A DNA stretch of 64,000 bases from Muribaculaceae bacterium (GCA_017557665.1 JAFYYI010000066.1:11131-75130); one strand, 5' to 3'; shown: positions 31,719 through 41,756, counted from the stretch's first letter. Made by a program: numbers and translations. The notes: generated by a model from the sequence alone, not told the origin.

Positions 31719-33479
31719 TTACTTGGTGAACAGGATGCCTTCACCTCCAAAGTATATGGTCTTGTCGGTGTTGATTGTGAGAGAAAAACGATTGATTATC
31801 AGCATCGCCTTGCCGTTTTCGGTTATCAGCGGCTCAACTTCGCCCTCGGTATTTCGTTCCTTGTCACGTTCAATAAATTGGCTCACTTTGATTTCAAACC
31901 GATATTCTGGATCTCCTTCAGGAGAGGTGGCCACATCGGCCCCACGAACGCGTGACGGGCTGATGGCAATAAGTACCTTGTCACCATTATCCTTGAGTTC
32001 GCCCGTCGTCAAGTCCTCATTAAAACTCACATAGTACATGCGAGAATAGCCCTGAGGTATCGAGACATCATTGATCAAGTCCTCATTATAATATCCGCTG
32101 CTAGAAATCACTTCATCGTCAACGTCATTGATAGCGTGGTGGATATCATGCGTGCCCGTGACGGCGTCCTTGGCCAGCAGTTCACGGGTGCTGGCGAAAC
32201 CGAAATCCCGCTGCAAATATTGGAGCTTGGCGTCAATGGAGGCGGCCACCTTGGGGTCAACGCTGTCGAGCCACTTTTTATACCGGTCACCCGAGAGCGG
32301 CAGCTGGTTAATGCCTGAAGCGGCAAAAGCCTTGCGGGCCTCGCCCAGCAGCTGTCGCTGAGTGATGTTGGGTATGGATTGCGGCCCCACCGAGATAAGG
32401 AACAAGATGACTGCAAACGAAGCCGGAACCCACCAGATGCGCTTGTTGCGGATGATGAGCAGCCCAATGCATACCACATAGCACCAGATGTTGAACACCA
32501 GCAGATAGAGGCGGCTCACCGTGATGCCGTAATCGCTCAAGCGGCGGCCAATGGCAACGGACATCAGCGCCAGCAACGGAAGCAGCACCAACGGCAGCCA
32601 ACGGGTCACTGTCCTGAAAACCGAATTGCCCTGCTCGTGCTGCAAGGGATAAGTGAGATAGAGTAAAACCACCATGCCCAGCATACAGGCCGCCACCAGA
32701 TAGCTCACCCACCCCACTGGCAGTTGCCACGATAACAGAATCTTGGTCGCATAGATGTAGAGCGTCACCATATATAACAGCAGCAGCGGTATGAACAGAT
32801 ATTGCGACACACCCTTGAGAAATCCTGAATAGGACTGGACCTCACGCACGCGCTTCTCATCACCGGCAGGGATGAGATTCATGAACAGCAGCGGCGCCAG
32901 AAATACCATGCACACCGTGGGAATGTCGGCAAACACATTGTCCGAGACATGGACGCCGAAGAGCCATTTCAGCGACTGGGCAAACAGGATCAGTCCCAAC
33001 GTGAGCACGCCACCCACAACCATTCCGGCGATGATAGCCACAACTGTTTGCTGCGAGAAGTTCCAGAACGGCACATCATCGTCCTTGCGGTAAAAGGACA
33101 GCAGGAACACCGACAGCGCCATTGTCACCACGGTAGCACTCACGGCGATGAACTGCGGCAGCGAGAAGCGGTCGAACTGGGCCAGATAGATTGAGATACC
33201 CAGCCAGACGGCATGGACCAGCACCTGGGTGAGCACGGCGGTCCACCGGCGCTTGAAATCCTCGGTAAGCAGCTGCAGCGACACGGCCAGCAGCGCACCC
33301 GTGGCAGGATAGAAGATGTAGAAGAGCTGCCACTTTTCACTCACCTTGCCCCCATGAATGAGATACAATAAGAAGCCTGTCAGGAACACCTGCAGCACCA
33401 CTGCCACAGGAAAACGGCGAACGCTCGCTCCAAACTGTTTTAACCATTCCGAAAGGGAGAATTTCTTGAGCCTGTTCAT
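31719..33479 (-). CDS. DUF4153 family integral membrane protein
   Basis: 586 residues. The first 370 contain about eleven or twelve hydrophobic segments (for example VVAIIAGMVVGGVLTLGLIL, RWLPLVLLPLLALM). A soluble C-terminal domain of about 200 residues follows, containing LPLSGDRYKKWLDSV and DVATSPEGD. The layout matches DUF4153, a family of unknown function widespread in Bacteroidetes. No signal peptide; the first helix acts as a membrane anchor. Confidence 0.88.
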   Translation of the reverse strand: MNRLKKFSLSEWLKQFGASVRRFPVAVVLQVFLTGFLLYLIHGGKVSEKWQLFYIFYPATGALLAVSLQLLTEDFKRRWTAVLTQVLVHAVWLGISIYLAQFDRFSLPQFIAVSATVVTMALSVFLLSFYRKDDDVPFWNFSQQTVVAIIAGMVVGGVLTLGLILFAQSLKWLFGVHVSDNVFADIPTVCMVFLAPLLFMNLIPAGDEKRVREVQSYSGFLKGVSQYLFIPLLLLYMVTLYIYATKILLSWQLPVGWVSYLVAACMLGMVVLLYLTYPLQHEQGNSVFRTVTRWLPLVLLPLLALMSVAIGRRLSDYGITVSRLYLLVFNIWCYVVCIGLLIIRNKRIWWVPASFAVILFLISVGPQSIPNITQRQLLGEARKAFAASGINQLPLSGDRYKKWLDSVDPKVAASIDAKLQYLQRDFGFASTRELLAKDAVTGTHDIHHAINDVDDEVISSSGYYNEDLINDVSIPQGYSRMYYVSFNEDLTTGELKDNGDKVLIAISPSRVRGADVATSPEGDPEYRFEIKVSQFIERDKERNTEGEVEPLITENGKAMLIINRFSLTINTDKTIYFGGEGILFTK

Positions 33480-33688
33480 AGCACCTTGAGTAGAAGATTA
33501 AAGTTAATTATATAACGTAAACATGGCTGTAAAATTGTCATTTTAGCCATATTAAATGACATATCGGCGCATCTTCACAAGCCCTATCGGTATTTCATCT
33601 AAAATTCCCTTATTTCCTTATAATACAGCTTACTATTCCAAGCGACTCATTCAATCTTGAAAAAACAGATTGCAAAAGTGTCAAAATA
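33480..33688. other. interval upstream of rnpB
   Basis: AT-rich with no open frame of note. It holds the start region of the DUF4153 gene and the upstream part of the rnpB promoter. Confidence 0.5.
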
Positions 33689-33720
33689 TTTGCACACATT
33701 GAGAAGTTGTAGTACTTTTG
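33689..33720 (+). promoter_or_regulatory. canonical promoter of rnpB
   Basis: TTTG (33689-33692), 20-nt spacer, TACTTTTG (33713-33720); the RNA should start about 8-12 nt downstream. Confidence 0.85.
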
Positions 33721-33729
33721 TGCCCTCTA

Positions 33730-34090
33730 AAGCAGTATGGCGGCTTGTCGCTCGTTAACATCTACATGGTTGCGAGAGGAAAGTCCGGGCAACACAGAGC
33801 ATCACATTTCTTAACGGGAAGCTGCGGGTGACCGTAGGGTTAAGGTGACAGAAAATGACCGCCGCGCAAGCGGTAAGGGTGAAAAGGTGGGGTAAGAGCC
33901 CACCGGGCACTGTGGTGACACAGCGCGCCGCACCACCTGTGAGTTGCAAGTTCATGTATACCGGCATCTAAGGGCTGCTCGTCCATTGCCGGGGGGTAGA
34001 ACGCTATACCGGTGCAGCAATGCACAGGACAGATAAATGACAGGCACCTGCCTCGGCAGGCACATAACCCGGCTTATAGCCATACTGTCT
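33730..34090 (+). ncRNA. rnpB: RNase P RNA (bacterial type A)
   Basis: The catalytic RNA that matures tRNA 5' ends. Universally conserved parts are visible: GAGAGGAAAGTCCGGGC near 33773, GTAAGAGCCCACCGG near 33892, and ACAGATAAATGACAG near 34029 followed by CATAACCCGGCTTATAG. Helix P1 closes the molecule: CAGTATGGC (33733-33741) pairs with GCCATACTG (34079-34087). A T-run follows. Ends are within about 5 nt. It lies 60 nt upstream of folC on the same strand. Confidence 0.97.
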
Positions 34091-34150
34091 TTTTTGATTT
34101 TTGATTGTCACGTGAGTGACAGAGTCAACTTATATAGACCAATTACTATT

Positions 34151-35479
34151 ATGGCTCGAAAAGAAGAATTATCGCGCATGTGGGAGCGCACCACAAACTA
34201 CTTGTACAATCAGCGTCCGGCATTTGAACGTCAGGGCGCCAAGGGATACAAACCGGGACTTGAGACCAGCCTGGCCCTCGACAAGCTTTACAAGGAACCT
34301 CATCACCGCTACCGCATCATCCATATCGCCGGCACCAATGGCAAGGGCTCTACTGCTCATTTGTTGGCGTCATGCCTGCAACGATGCGGCTACCGCGTGG
34401 GACTTTTCACTTCTCCCCACTTGATTGATTTCAGGGAACGTATTCGCGTGAACGGCCGTAAAATCAGCCGCAACTATGTGATGCAATGGGTCACCGAATA
34501 CCAAAAAAAGGACATGGGTAACTTTGTGCCATCGTTCTTTGAGTTGACATCGACCATGGCCTTTGATTACTTCGCATGGCGCAACGTCAATGTTGCCGTC
34601 ATCGAGACTGGCCTGGGAGGACGCCTCGACAGCACCAATATCATCACTCCGGAGCTCAGCATTATCACCAACATCGGTTTGGAACACCAGCAGTTCCTGG
34701 GCGACACCCTTGAAGAAATCGCCCTCGAGAAAGCCGGCATCATCAAGCACGGACAACCTGCCATCGTCGGCCACGCCGAAGGTGTTGTCAGGGAGGTGCT
34801 CGAAACCTATGCCAAACGCATGTATTCCGACATCCGATTTGCACAAGACAAGCCTGAGGTTATCGACGCCCGCCACGTCGACGGCATGCTGCAACTCAAC
34901 ACCAACAACTACGGCATCATCAACTGCGAACTGACCGGTGATTATCAGGTCGAGAACGCCAACACCGTGTTGACGGCACTCAATCTGCTCAAACGCCTCA
35001 AGTACCGCATCAAGAATGAAGCCGTGAGAGAAGGATTTGCCACGGTGATCGAGAACACGGGGCTGATGGGACGCTGGATGAAGGTCGGAGACGACCCCAG
35101 TGTGATCTGCGACTCAGCACACAACCCTGCCGGGTTTGAATTGGCCATGAAGCAGGTCAAAGGTGAACAACGCGAGAATCTGCACATGATTCTTGGTTTC
35201 ATGGCCGACAAGGATGTGACGTCGATGCTCAACCTGTTGCCCCCCGACGCAACGTTCTATTTCACCCAGGCCCAGACTTCACGCAGTATGACCGCTGCCA
35301 AGCTCAAGAAGGCGGCAGCAAAGTGCGGCGTGACAGGCACTACATATAATAATGTTAGCGACGCCCTGAAAGCAGCTCGCAAAGCCGCCGGTAAAAAGGA
35401 CCTCATCTATGTGGGCGGAAGCATGTATGTGTTGGCCGAACTGCTCCAGTCTTTGGGGTATGGCGACCAATCAGATTAA
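34151..35479 (+). CDS. folC: dihydrofolate / folylpolyglutamate synthase
   Basis: 442 residues of the Mur ligase family. The P-loop is HIAGTNGKGSTAH near residue 57. GLGGRLDSTN, the ribokinase-like ATP/folate motif, and DSAHNPAGFELA in the C-terminal domain are present. The enzyme adds glutamate to dihydropteroate or folate. The ATG at 34151 is chosen (the ATG at 34178, MWERTTNYLYNQ, is possible); codons back to 34037 lie in rnpB and are rejected. folP is encoded separately at 52.8 kb. Confidence 0.96.
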   Translation: MARKEELSRMWERTTNYLYNQRPAFERQGAKGYKPGLETSLALDKLYKEPHHRYRIIHIAGTNGKGSTAHLLASCLQRCGYRVGLFTSPHLIDFRERIRVNGRKISRNYVMQWVTEYQKKDMGNFVPSFFELTSTMAFDYFAWRNVNVAVIETGLGGRLDSTNIITPELSIITNIGLEHQQFLGDTLEEIALEKAGIIKHGQPAIVGHAEGVVREVLETYAKRMYSDIRFAQDKPEVIDARHVDGMLQLNTNNYGIINCELTGDYQVENANTVLTALNLLKRLKYRIKNEAVREGFATVIENTGLMGRWMKVGDDPSVICDSAHNPAGFELAMKQVKGEQRENLHMILGFMADKDVTSMLNLLPPDATFYFTQAQTSRSMTAAKLKKAAAKCGVTGTTYNNVSDALKAARKAAGKKDLIYVGGSMYVLAELLQSLGYGDQSD

Positions 35480-35508
35480 CGGCTATTCAACCACCCTTTC
35501 CAATCTAA

Positions 35509-35546
35509 CGGTCCCGGCTTCGTGTTTCTCACCTTGGCCGGGACCG
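35509..35546 (+). terminator. GC-rich hairpin after folC
   Basis: CGGTCCCGGC / GCCGGGACCG form a 10-bp stem with an 18-nt loop, 29 nt after the stop. No T-tract follows, so it may stall or stabilise the mRNA end instead of terminating. Confidence 0.5.
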
Positions 35547-35786
35547 CAGCATTATTGCGGCACCTCATGGCAGAGACATGACAAATTGTCTTAAATTGAC
35601 GATTCATGATTATGCCTAGTGTAAAACAATATAAAAAGGAGGTAAATTGCTATTAATTATCTTTAAAAACAAGGGCTCCACTATTGCAGTTGTCAATTTT
35701 AGTTGTACTTTTGGCACAGCATTTGAAAAGTTAAAATTAACATTTGAGAAAATTAAAAACAACAATAAATTAACATTAGAAGACAC
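35547..35786 (+). other. interval between folC and the HtrA gene
   Basis: Carries the htrA promoter: TACTTTTG at 35706-35713 with an ATTG about 19 nt upstream. Predicted leader about 65 nt and A-rich. Nothing else is seen. Confidence 0.6.
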
Positions 35787-37328
35787 ATGAAAAGGAATTT
35801 CAAATTAGCAATCATGCTCGTGGTTGCCTCGATCATGGGATCGGCAGTAACCATGATGGCAACAAGTGAGTTGCAGAAGAAAGGTGTCATTACCGACACC
35901 TATGTGGTGAATAAGGAAAGTAAAGCCTCCAACGACGGTTTCGTTCAGACCTCGTCACGCCCCGTCGACTTGAGCCGCGACTTCACCGACGTCGCCGAGA
36001 ACACCATCAACTGCGTGGTGAGCATCAAGAATTACGCAACACCCAAGCAGAACTACTACGGCGGGGATTTCTTTGACCCGTTCGAGTTCTTTTTCGGCCC
36101 CGGCTACGGCGGTTCACAGCGTCCGCGCCAGCAGCAGCCGCAACAGAAAGGTGAGCCGAAGCTTGCAGGCTCGGGCTCGGGCGTAATCATCAGCCCCGAC
36201 GGCTATATCGTGACCAATAACCATGTCATCGACGGTGCAGAAAAACTCGAGGTCACCCTCAACGACAACCGCCAGTACAATGCCACCGTGGTGGGCAGTG
36301 ACGAGAAGACCGACATCGCGCTCATCAAGATCAACGCCAAGGACCTGCACGCTATCACCTTCGGCAATAGCGACGCCGTCAAGGCGGGTCAGTGGTGTGT
36401 CGCCGTGGGCAACCCCTTCGGCTTCAACTCTACCGTCACCGCCGGCATTATCAGTGCCAAGGCCCGCGGCATGAGTGACAACAGCGCTAACAACGGAATC
36501 AAGGCCTTCATCCAGCATGATGCGGCCGTCAATCCCGGCAACTCGGGCGGCGCATTGGTTAACACCGCCGGCGAGCTCATCGGTATCAACACCATGATCT
36601 ATTCCCAGACCGGAAACTACAGCGGTGTATCATTCGCCGTGCCCAGCAATACCGTCAAGAAGGTCATCACCGACATCAAGCAATACGGTACCGTACAGCG
36701 CGCAGTGCTGGGCATCCAGTATTCCGAGTTGACCGCCGAGAAGGCCAAGGAGGAGAAAATCACCGCTACGTCTGAGGGCATCTACGTTGCCAAGGTTTCC
36801 GACCGCAGCGCCGCCAAAGAAGCCGGCCTGCAGGAGGGTGACGTCATCGTCAAGCTCAACGGCGCCCGCGTCAAGGACAGTGGTGAGATGCAGGAGGAGA
36901 TGAACAAGCTGCGTCCCGGCGACAAGGCCGAGGTAGAATACTACCGCGACAACAAGCTGCGCCGCACCACCGTCACTTTCAAGAACGACCAGGGCAACAC
37001 CAAGATGACCAAGCAGAGCGACGTCATGTCACTGGGTTGCGCCTTCACCGAGCTGAGCGCCGAGGATAAGGAAGACCTGGCCATCACCAAGGGCCTGAAG
37101 GTTGTCGGCATCAAGGCCGGCAAGTTCAAGAACGCCGGTATCCGTGACGGCTTCATCATCACCGACATCAACAACATCCCTGTTGACTCGCGCGATGACG
37201 TGGAGAGCATCTACAACCAGATCATGCGCAGCAGCGACAGCGACAAGGTGATGTTCATCACCGGCTTCTACCCCACCGGCAAGAAGGTTTACTATGCTGT
37301 CGACTTGAGCGACGAGGACGACGAATAG
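35787..37328 (+). CDS. HtrA/DegQ-type periplasmic serine protease
   Basis: 513 residues: an N-terminal hydrophobic signal/anchor, a trypsin-like domain, then two PDZ domains. The catalytic triad is visible: His146 in TNNHVI, Asp176 in EKTDIALI and Ser253 in NPGNSGGAL. PDZ1 begins near RAVLGIQY; PDZ2 is degenerate near KGLKVVGIKAG. The family degrades or refolds misfolded envelope proteins. A glycine/glutamine-rich loop (GGSQRPRQQQPQQ) follows the LA-like segment. Single-gene unit with its own promoter and terminator. Confidence 0.95.
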   Translation: MKRNFKLAIMLVVASIMGSAVTMMATSELQKKGVITDTYVVNKESKASNDGFVQTSSRPVDLSRDFTDVAENTINCVVSIKNYATPKQNYYGGDFFDPFEFFFGPGYGGSQRPRQQQPQQKGEPKLAGSGSGVIISPDGYIVTNNHVIDGAEKLEVTLNDNRQYNATVVGSDEKTDIALIKINAKDLHAITFGNSDAVKAGQWCVAVGNPFGFNSTVTAGIISAKARGMSDNSANNGIKAFIQHDAAVNPGNSGGALVNTAGELIGINTMIYSQTGNYSGVSFAVPSNTVKKVITDIKQYGTVQRAVLGIQYSELTAEKAKEEKITATSEGIYVAKVSDRSAAKEAGLQEGDVIVKLNGARVKDSGEMQEEMNKLRPGDKAEVEYYRDNKLRRTTVTFKNDQGNTKMTKQSDVMSLGCAFTELSAEDKEDLAITKGLKVVGIKAGKFKNAGIRDGFIITDINNIPVDSRDDVESIYNQIMRSSDSDKVMFITGFYPTGKKVYYAVDLSDEDDE

Positions 37329-37351
37329 TCATACCAATAAATCACACACAC

Positions 37352-37396
37352 CCTCAAGAGGAGGGGCGGCTGTTGAATCCGCCCCTCCTCTTTTTC
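37352..37396 (+). terminator. terminator after the HtrA gene
   Basis: GAGGAGGGGCGG / CCGCCCCTCCTC, a perfect 12-bp GC-rich stem followed by TTTTT. Confidence 0.95.
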
Positions 37397-37638
37397 ACCA
37401 CAAGCCTGGAAAGAAATCGCGGACTGCAAAATCAGGGCATCTTCATGTTCCCCAAAGCGCCGTCCAATCCCAAAACATCAGATTATACAAAATTTATACA
37501 TATATAATATCATTCTACCACCTACACAATATAGTGATTTTCACGTTTTTTTACAAAAATGATGACCGAAAAAGGTGAGATTTCCAAAAATAATCATTAT
37601 ATTTGCAGCGAATATTAACCCCAAAATCTTGAAACTAT
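37397..37638. other. interval upstream of the small ribbon-helix-helix gene
   Basis: AT-rich; a TATATTTG -7 box at 37598-37605 lies 33 nt before the ATG at 37639. No other signal is seen. Confidence 0.5.
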
Positions 37639-37824
37639 ATGAGAGGAGGACCTAGACCTGGAGCTGGGAGACCCAAAATTTATGGGAAGCGAGTGCAATT
37701 ATCAATCCTGATAAGCGAAGAGACCAAGGATAAGCTGAAACAACTGGCTGCCGCCAAAGAGAAACCGTTGGCAGGCATCGTTGAACAGCTCATCATCGAC
37801 GAGCACAAGGGGATGACAATGTAA
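37639..37824 (+). CDS. small ribbon-helix-helix-like DNA-binding protein
   Basis: 61 residues. An AT-hook-like, glycine/arginine/proline-rich start (RGGPRPGAGRPK) is followed by a classic RHH pattern: strand RVQLSILIS, helix EETKDKLKQLAAAKE, helix PLAGIVEQLIIDEH. The GGxRPGAGRP start is frequent in phage and plasmid small proteins, but nothing else mobile is nearby. It probably dimerises and binds DNA. No toxin partner is adjacent. It lies 251 bp upstream of rpoD on the same strand. Confidence 0.75.
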   Translation: MRGGPRPGAGRPKIYGKRVQLSILISEETKDKLKQLAAAKEKPLAGIVEQLIIDEHKGMTM

Positions 37825-38019
37825 CACCAACATCACCATCCCTACCCTATTGACCCGACACCGCACATGCCTGGCATGGAGTGGAAATCTCACATATGCC
37901 ACAAAGAAACGCAAGGCGACAAATTGGCACAATTTTTGCTGTGAATAGTCTCAGGAGGATTCACAAACACACCTTGTCGCAAAATTCAAGGCGTTTTTCT
38001 TGTTTTTTTGATTTTTTCC

Positions 38020-38050
38020 TTGCATAATTACAGAAATTGTTGTACCTTTG
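38020..38050 (+). promoter_or_regulatory. promoter of rpoD
   Basis: CTTG (38019-38022) and TACCTTTG (38043-38050) with 20-nt spacing; leader about 20 nt. Confidence 0.7.
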
Positions 38051-38075
38051 CACGCTTAAACTCTACTTTAGTTAG

Positions 38076-38933
38076 ATGAGACAACTTAAAATTACAAAAT
38101 CCATTACTAACCGCGAGAGCGCGTCCCTCGACAAATATCTTCAGGAAATCGGCCGTAAGGAACTCATTACGGTCGACGAGGAAGTCGAGTTGGCACAGCG
38201 CATCCGTCAAGGCGACCAGGCGGCACTTGACAAGCTTGTCAATGCTAACCTGCGTTTTGTCGTTTCTGTCGCAAAGCAGTATCAGAACCAGGGATTGAGT
38301 CTCCCCGACTTGATCGACGAGGGCAATCTGGGCCTCATCAAGGCAGCACAGAAATTCGACGAGACGCGTGGCTTCAAGTTCATCTCCTATGCCGTGTGGT
38401 GGATTCGTCAATCCATCCTTCAAGCCCTTGCCGAACAATCTCGCATCGTCAGGCTCCCGCTCAATCAGGTAGGCTCGATCAACAAGATCAGTAAAGCCCA
38501 GTCCCGTTTTGAGCAAGAGCATGAGCGTCGTCCTTCGGCCGAGGAATTGGCCGAGCGCCTCGACATCCCCGTCGACAAGATCAGCGACACGATGAAAGTA
38601 TCGGGTCGTCACGTCTCGGTTGACGCTCCCTTTGTCGAAGGTGAGGACAACAGCCTGCTGGACGTGCTGCCCAACAACGATTCCCCGATGGCCGATTCGA
38701 CCCTGAATCAGGAGTCTCTGGCCAAAGAGGTGAACCGTGCGTTGGACCAGCTCAGTCCGCGTGAGAGGGACATCCTGAAGATGTTCTTCGGCATCGGCTG
38801 TCAGGAAATGACGCTAGAGGAGATTGGCGCCAAGTTTGACCTGACGCGCGAGCGCGTGCGCCAGATCAAGGAGAAGGCCATCCGTCGCCTGAAAGGCCAG
38901 AAGAGCAAGTTGCTCAAGGCCTATTTGGGTTAA
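38076..38933 (+). CDS. rpoD: primary sigma factor of the short Bacteroidetes type
   Basis: 285 residues, lacking region 1.1 as usual in this phylum. Region 1.2/2.1 has [16 protein letters not shown]; region 2.2-2.4 has [38 protein letters not shown] and [19 protein letters not shown] (listed here by family landmarks). Region 4 ends with [19 protein letters not shown]. It directs RNA polymerase to the TTTG/TAnnTTTG promoters seen throughout this window. Confidence 0.97.
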   Translation: MRQLKITKSITNRESASLDKYLQEIGRKELITVDEEVELAQRIRQGDQAALDKLVNANLRFVVSVAKQYQNQGLSLPDLIDEGNLGLIKAAQKFDETRGFKFISYAVWWIRQSILQALAEQSRIVRLPLNQVGSINKISKAQSRFEQEHERRPSAEELAERLDIPVDKISDTMKVSGRHVSVDAPFVEGEDNSLLDVLPNNDSPMADSTLNQESLAKEVNRALDQLSPRERDILKMFFGIGCQEMTLEEIGAKFDLTRERVRQIKEKAIRRLKGQKSKLLKAYLG

Positions 38934-38965
38934 CCAAGTTTTTTTCATGCTAGCAAAAGGTTTCA

Positions 38966-38997
38966 GGCTGCCTCACAAGGGCAGCCTTTTTTTCTTA
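38966..38997 (+). terminator. terminator after rpoD
   Basis: AGGCTGCC / GGCAGCCT stem with a 7-nt loop followed by TTTTTTTC. Confidence 0.95.
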
Positions 38998-39144
38998 TAA
39001 AAACATCCCATTTCTTACATCTTGGCCATAATTTCGGTGAAAAAGGAGTAATTTTTTGCCTAATTCAAAAATAAGTTATACTTTTACAAATTGTTTTATT
39101 AGCGGCAATATCAATTTATAAATTAAACAGATAGCAAAAAAACT

Positions 39145-39633
39145 ATGAAAAAGATTTTAACTTTAGTATGCGTGCTTATGCTCGGTATGGGCATTGGACA
39201 GGCACAAGTTCATCAGGGCGAGACCGCTGCAGGACTGAATCTGGTGTATGGCACCGAGATTGACAACCTGGGCATCGGCGCCAAGTTCCGGTATGGCATC
39301 CTTGACCAGTTGCGTGGTGAGGTGGGGTTCAACTACTTCTTTGAGAAACACCACACTTCTTGGTGGGATGTCAACATCAATGCTCACTATCTGGTGGGCC
39401 TCTGGAATGAGCAGCTCTACATCTATCCTATCGCAGGTTTGAACTACACCATGGTAGACTTCAAGGGCGAACTGAACGCTAAGGGTGAGGAGAACCACGT
39501 CGGTTTGAACCTAGGTGCCGGCGTTGAATATGAATTCACCAATCACCTCAGTGCAAACTTTGAGTTCCGCCACACCATTATCCGCAAGGTGGATCAAGGC
39601 GTGTTCGGCCTGGGCATCAACTACAAGTTCTAA
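39145..39633 (+). CDS. small outer-membrane beta-barrel protein
   Basis: 162 residues. A signal peptide (MLGMGIGQAQ) is followed by about eight alternating amphipathic strands (GLNLVYGTEI, GIGAKFRYGI, GEVGFNYFFEK, VNINAHYLVG, LYIYPIAGLNY, GLNLGAGVEYEF, LSANFEFRHTI) and a final aromatic FGLGINYKF, the C-terminal beta-signal. It resembles OmpX/OmpA-type barrels. Function is unknown; porin-like or adhesive roles are common. Confidence 0.88.
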   Translation: MKKILTLVCVLMLGMGIGQAQVHQGETAAGLNLVYGTEIDNLGIGAKFRYGILDQLRGEVGFNYFFEKHHTSWWDVNINAHYLVGLWNEQLYIYPIAGLNYTMVDFKGELNAKGEENHVGLNLGAGVEYEFTNHLSANFEFRHTIIRKVDQGVFGLGINYKF

Positions 39634-39660
39634 ACCTGACCTGACAATTACACTACAAAA

Positions 39661-39706
39661 AAAATGAGCAGGACCTGCCATCGGGCGAGGTCCTGCTCAT
39701 TTTTTA
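39661..39706 (+). terminator. terminator after the beta-barrel gene
   Basis: AAAATGAGCAGGACCT / AGGTCCTGCTCATTTT, a 16-bp perfect stem with an 11-nt loop and a T-run; active on both strands for the convergent pair. Confidence 0.95.
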
Positions 39707-39734
39707 TTTATTCAACCGCTCACTGGTGAGAATG

Positions 39735-41264
39735 TCACTCAGTGGTTTGCAGTTTGTCAAAGGTGTTAGACATGAATGAGGAGAAGGCATCATCATCGTC
39801 CTCGTTGCCAAAGGAGTCGCTCACCTTGATGGCGCAGAGCGATTGCATCAGCTCAAGCGCCGCATTGGCATCGGGGGCGCTAGTGTAGAAATGCCCATAG
39901 CCATTGAACTTATCCTCCAAGGCGAAATCGAAATATCCGTTCACGCTGTCGTTGTGATTCTGGGCGAAGGCACCTATCAAGGCTTCGTCAAAACAATCAC
40001 GCACCGGTTTCATCTCATAGGCATATCCCTCGGTCTGTTCATAATCGAGCATCTTGAGGTAAAGAATGCCGGCTTTCACACCGATGCGTATCATCTTGTT
40101 CTCATACTGGTAGATGTATTCCCCGTCATAGATTTCGGGAGCCTGCCCCATCGAGTTGGCAAACGAGCTGATCTGGTCAACCACTCCATCGGGATCGGTT
40201 GAGCGAATCGCAATCACCATGTTCCACTCACCCTCGAGGTGTGGGTCACGAGCGAGACCGACGCAGAACGGGCCATCCACGGTGGAGAGGATGTTGGCCA
40301 GGTCGATGCGACCGATATAGGGCAACTTGCCGAACATCTCCAGCAACTGCTGAATCTGTTGCAACTTGACGAAATTCTCGCCCTTGACACACATCGTGAA
40401 GATGTAGTCCATCGAGTTGGGTATCGCCTGGAGGACATCACTACTGGGATCGCCCAGGGTGGAATAGAGCAGGCGGGCATACTCGCTGTCTTCGGCTGCC
40501 TTGATTTGTGTATGCATCTCGACATTCTTCTCTTCAAGGTCGACATTGCAGGTCACAGCATCGATATCGCTCTCGGTGAAAATGCCGATGAGCGGCATCT
40601 TCTGCGACAATTCACGATAGACCTCACTCTTGCCGAGAATGCCCTTGAGACCCTTGCCTTGAATCCATGCATTAATCTCGGTATCCTTTTTGTGGAGCAC
40701 CTCGGTCGCCTCTTTGTTGTCGGCAATGCTTGCCGCATTCTTGGAGAGGATGAGTTTAGCGGCCTTGGCAACCTTATTCACGTCCATCGGCTTGTTCACC
40801 GTGCCGATGAGCAGCACCTTGTCATTGATGACGTACAGGTTGTCCTTGACATACATGCAATTCAAGCCTTCCACTGTCGCGAAGTCGCCGCCAACACGCA
40901 TGGCAAGCGTCTTGCGAGCCTTGTCGGGATCTTCGAGCGAAGCGACAAGCACACGCGCGAATGTCTTCTCGGTAAAAAAGACATAGGCCTTGTCAGCAGT
41001 GCTGATGCCCATCTGGGGAAGGTCGCACAACATGATGCAAAACGGTGAGGTATCGTTGTTGTCGATTGCCTGCTGCAGGCTCTGTGGCAACACGATCTGA
41101 TCATCTTCCATCAGCCCCGACACCTTAAGGATATGGGGGACATCAAAGCTCACCACGCCCGTGGCGTCGGCGGGAATCATTTTTTCCAGATTGTCGCTTG
41201 CACAGCCTGTCAACAGCAGTAGAATCACAGCAACCGACAGTTTTTTCAGCCATCTCATGACCAT
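39735..41264 (-). CDS. DUF4836 family lipoprotein
   Basis: 509 residues with a lipoprotein signal (LLLLTGC, Cys21). The mature protein starts with the family phrase MIPADATGVVSFDV. It continues with alternating alpha/beta segments and a C-terminal acidic patch (GNEDDDD). DUF4836 is a Bacteroidetes-specific family of unknown function, usually surface or periplasmic. An in-frame ATG at 41258 is an alternative start. It is convergent with the beta-barrel gene. Confidence 0.88.
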   Translation of the reverse strand: MVMRWLKKLSVAVILLLLTGCASDNLEKMIPADATGVVSFDVPHILKVSGLMEDDQIVLPQSLQQAIDNNDTSPFCIMLCDLPQMGISTADKAYVFFTEKTFARVLVASLEDPDKARKTLAMRVGGDFATVEGLNCMYVKDNLYVINDKVLLIGTVNKPMDVNKVAKAAKLILSKNAASIADNKEATEVLHKKDTEINAWIQGKGLKGILGKSEVYRELSQKMPLIGIFTESDIDAVTCNVDLEEKNVEMHTQIKAAEDSEYARLLYSTLGDPSSDVLQAIPNSMDYIFTMCVKGENFVKLQQIQQLLEMFGKLPYIGRIDLANILSTVDGPFCVGLARDPHLEGEWNMVIAIRSTDPDGVVDQISSFANSMGQAPEIYDGEYIYQYENKMIRIGVKAGILYLKMLDYEQTEGYAYEMKPVRDCFDEALIGAFAQNHNDSVNGYFDFALEDKFNGYGHFYTSAPDANAALELMQSLCAIKVSDSFGNEDDDDAFSSFMSNTFDKLQTTE

Positions 41265-41516
41265 AAATATTGGGTTTATCTATAGATTAAACATATCACT
41301 TGTGGCTAACTGCCACAATATTTGGCACAAAGTTACGACAAGTTTACGACAAAGCGGCCAATTCTTTCACCTTCTTTATCAACAATTTTCACTATATTCA
41401 ATAGTATATGATTTTTTTTTGGTGATTATAGGGCAAGATTCAAAAAAAAGCACTAAATTTGAGCATTCAAAAAGACCATTGAAAGAAGAGTATAACCAAA
41501 CTAATGAAGAACTAAA

Positions 41517-41756
41517 ATGAACGACATTTCTGAAATACTGCGTGAACTTCTTGACCGCTACAGCAACACACCTGAACTCGATCAGGAATTTGAAAGGATG
41601 CGGCGCGAAGTGGAAGGATTTGAAGATGAATATGCCGTTTGGTGTGACGAGAACGGCTACAGCGTCAAGGACGGTTACCGCGACTTCATTGACGAGATTA
41701 TCGAGTCACAAGACTCTTACTGGGACAATTACCAGGAGTTCGGAAACAATATATAA
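41517..41756 (+). CDS. small acidic protein of unknown function
   Basis: 79 residues, strongly acidic and helical (SEILRELLDRYSN, FERMRREVEGFEDEYAVW, YRDFIDEIIESQDSYWDNY). No signal peptide and no recognised domain. A TAAATTTG box at 41454-41461 lies about 55 nt upstream, supporting a real gene. It precedes aguA by about 70 nt and could be cotranscribed with it. Confidence 0.7.
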   Translation: MNDISEILRELLDRYSNTPELDQEFERMRREVEGFEDEYAVWCDENGYSVKDGYRDFIDEIIESQDSYWDNYQEFGNNI

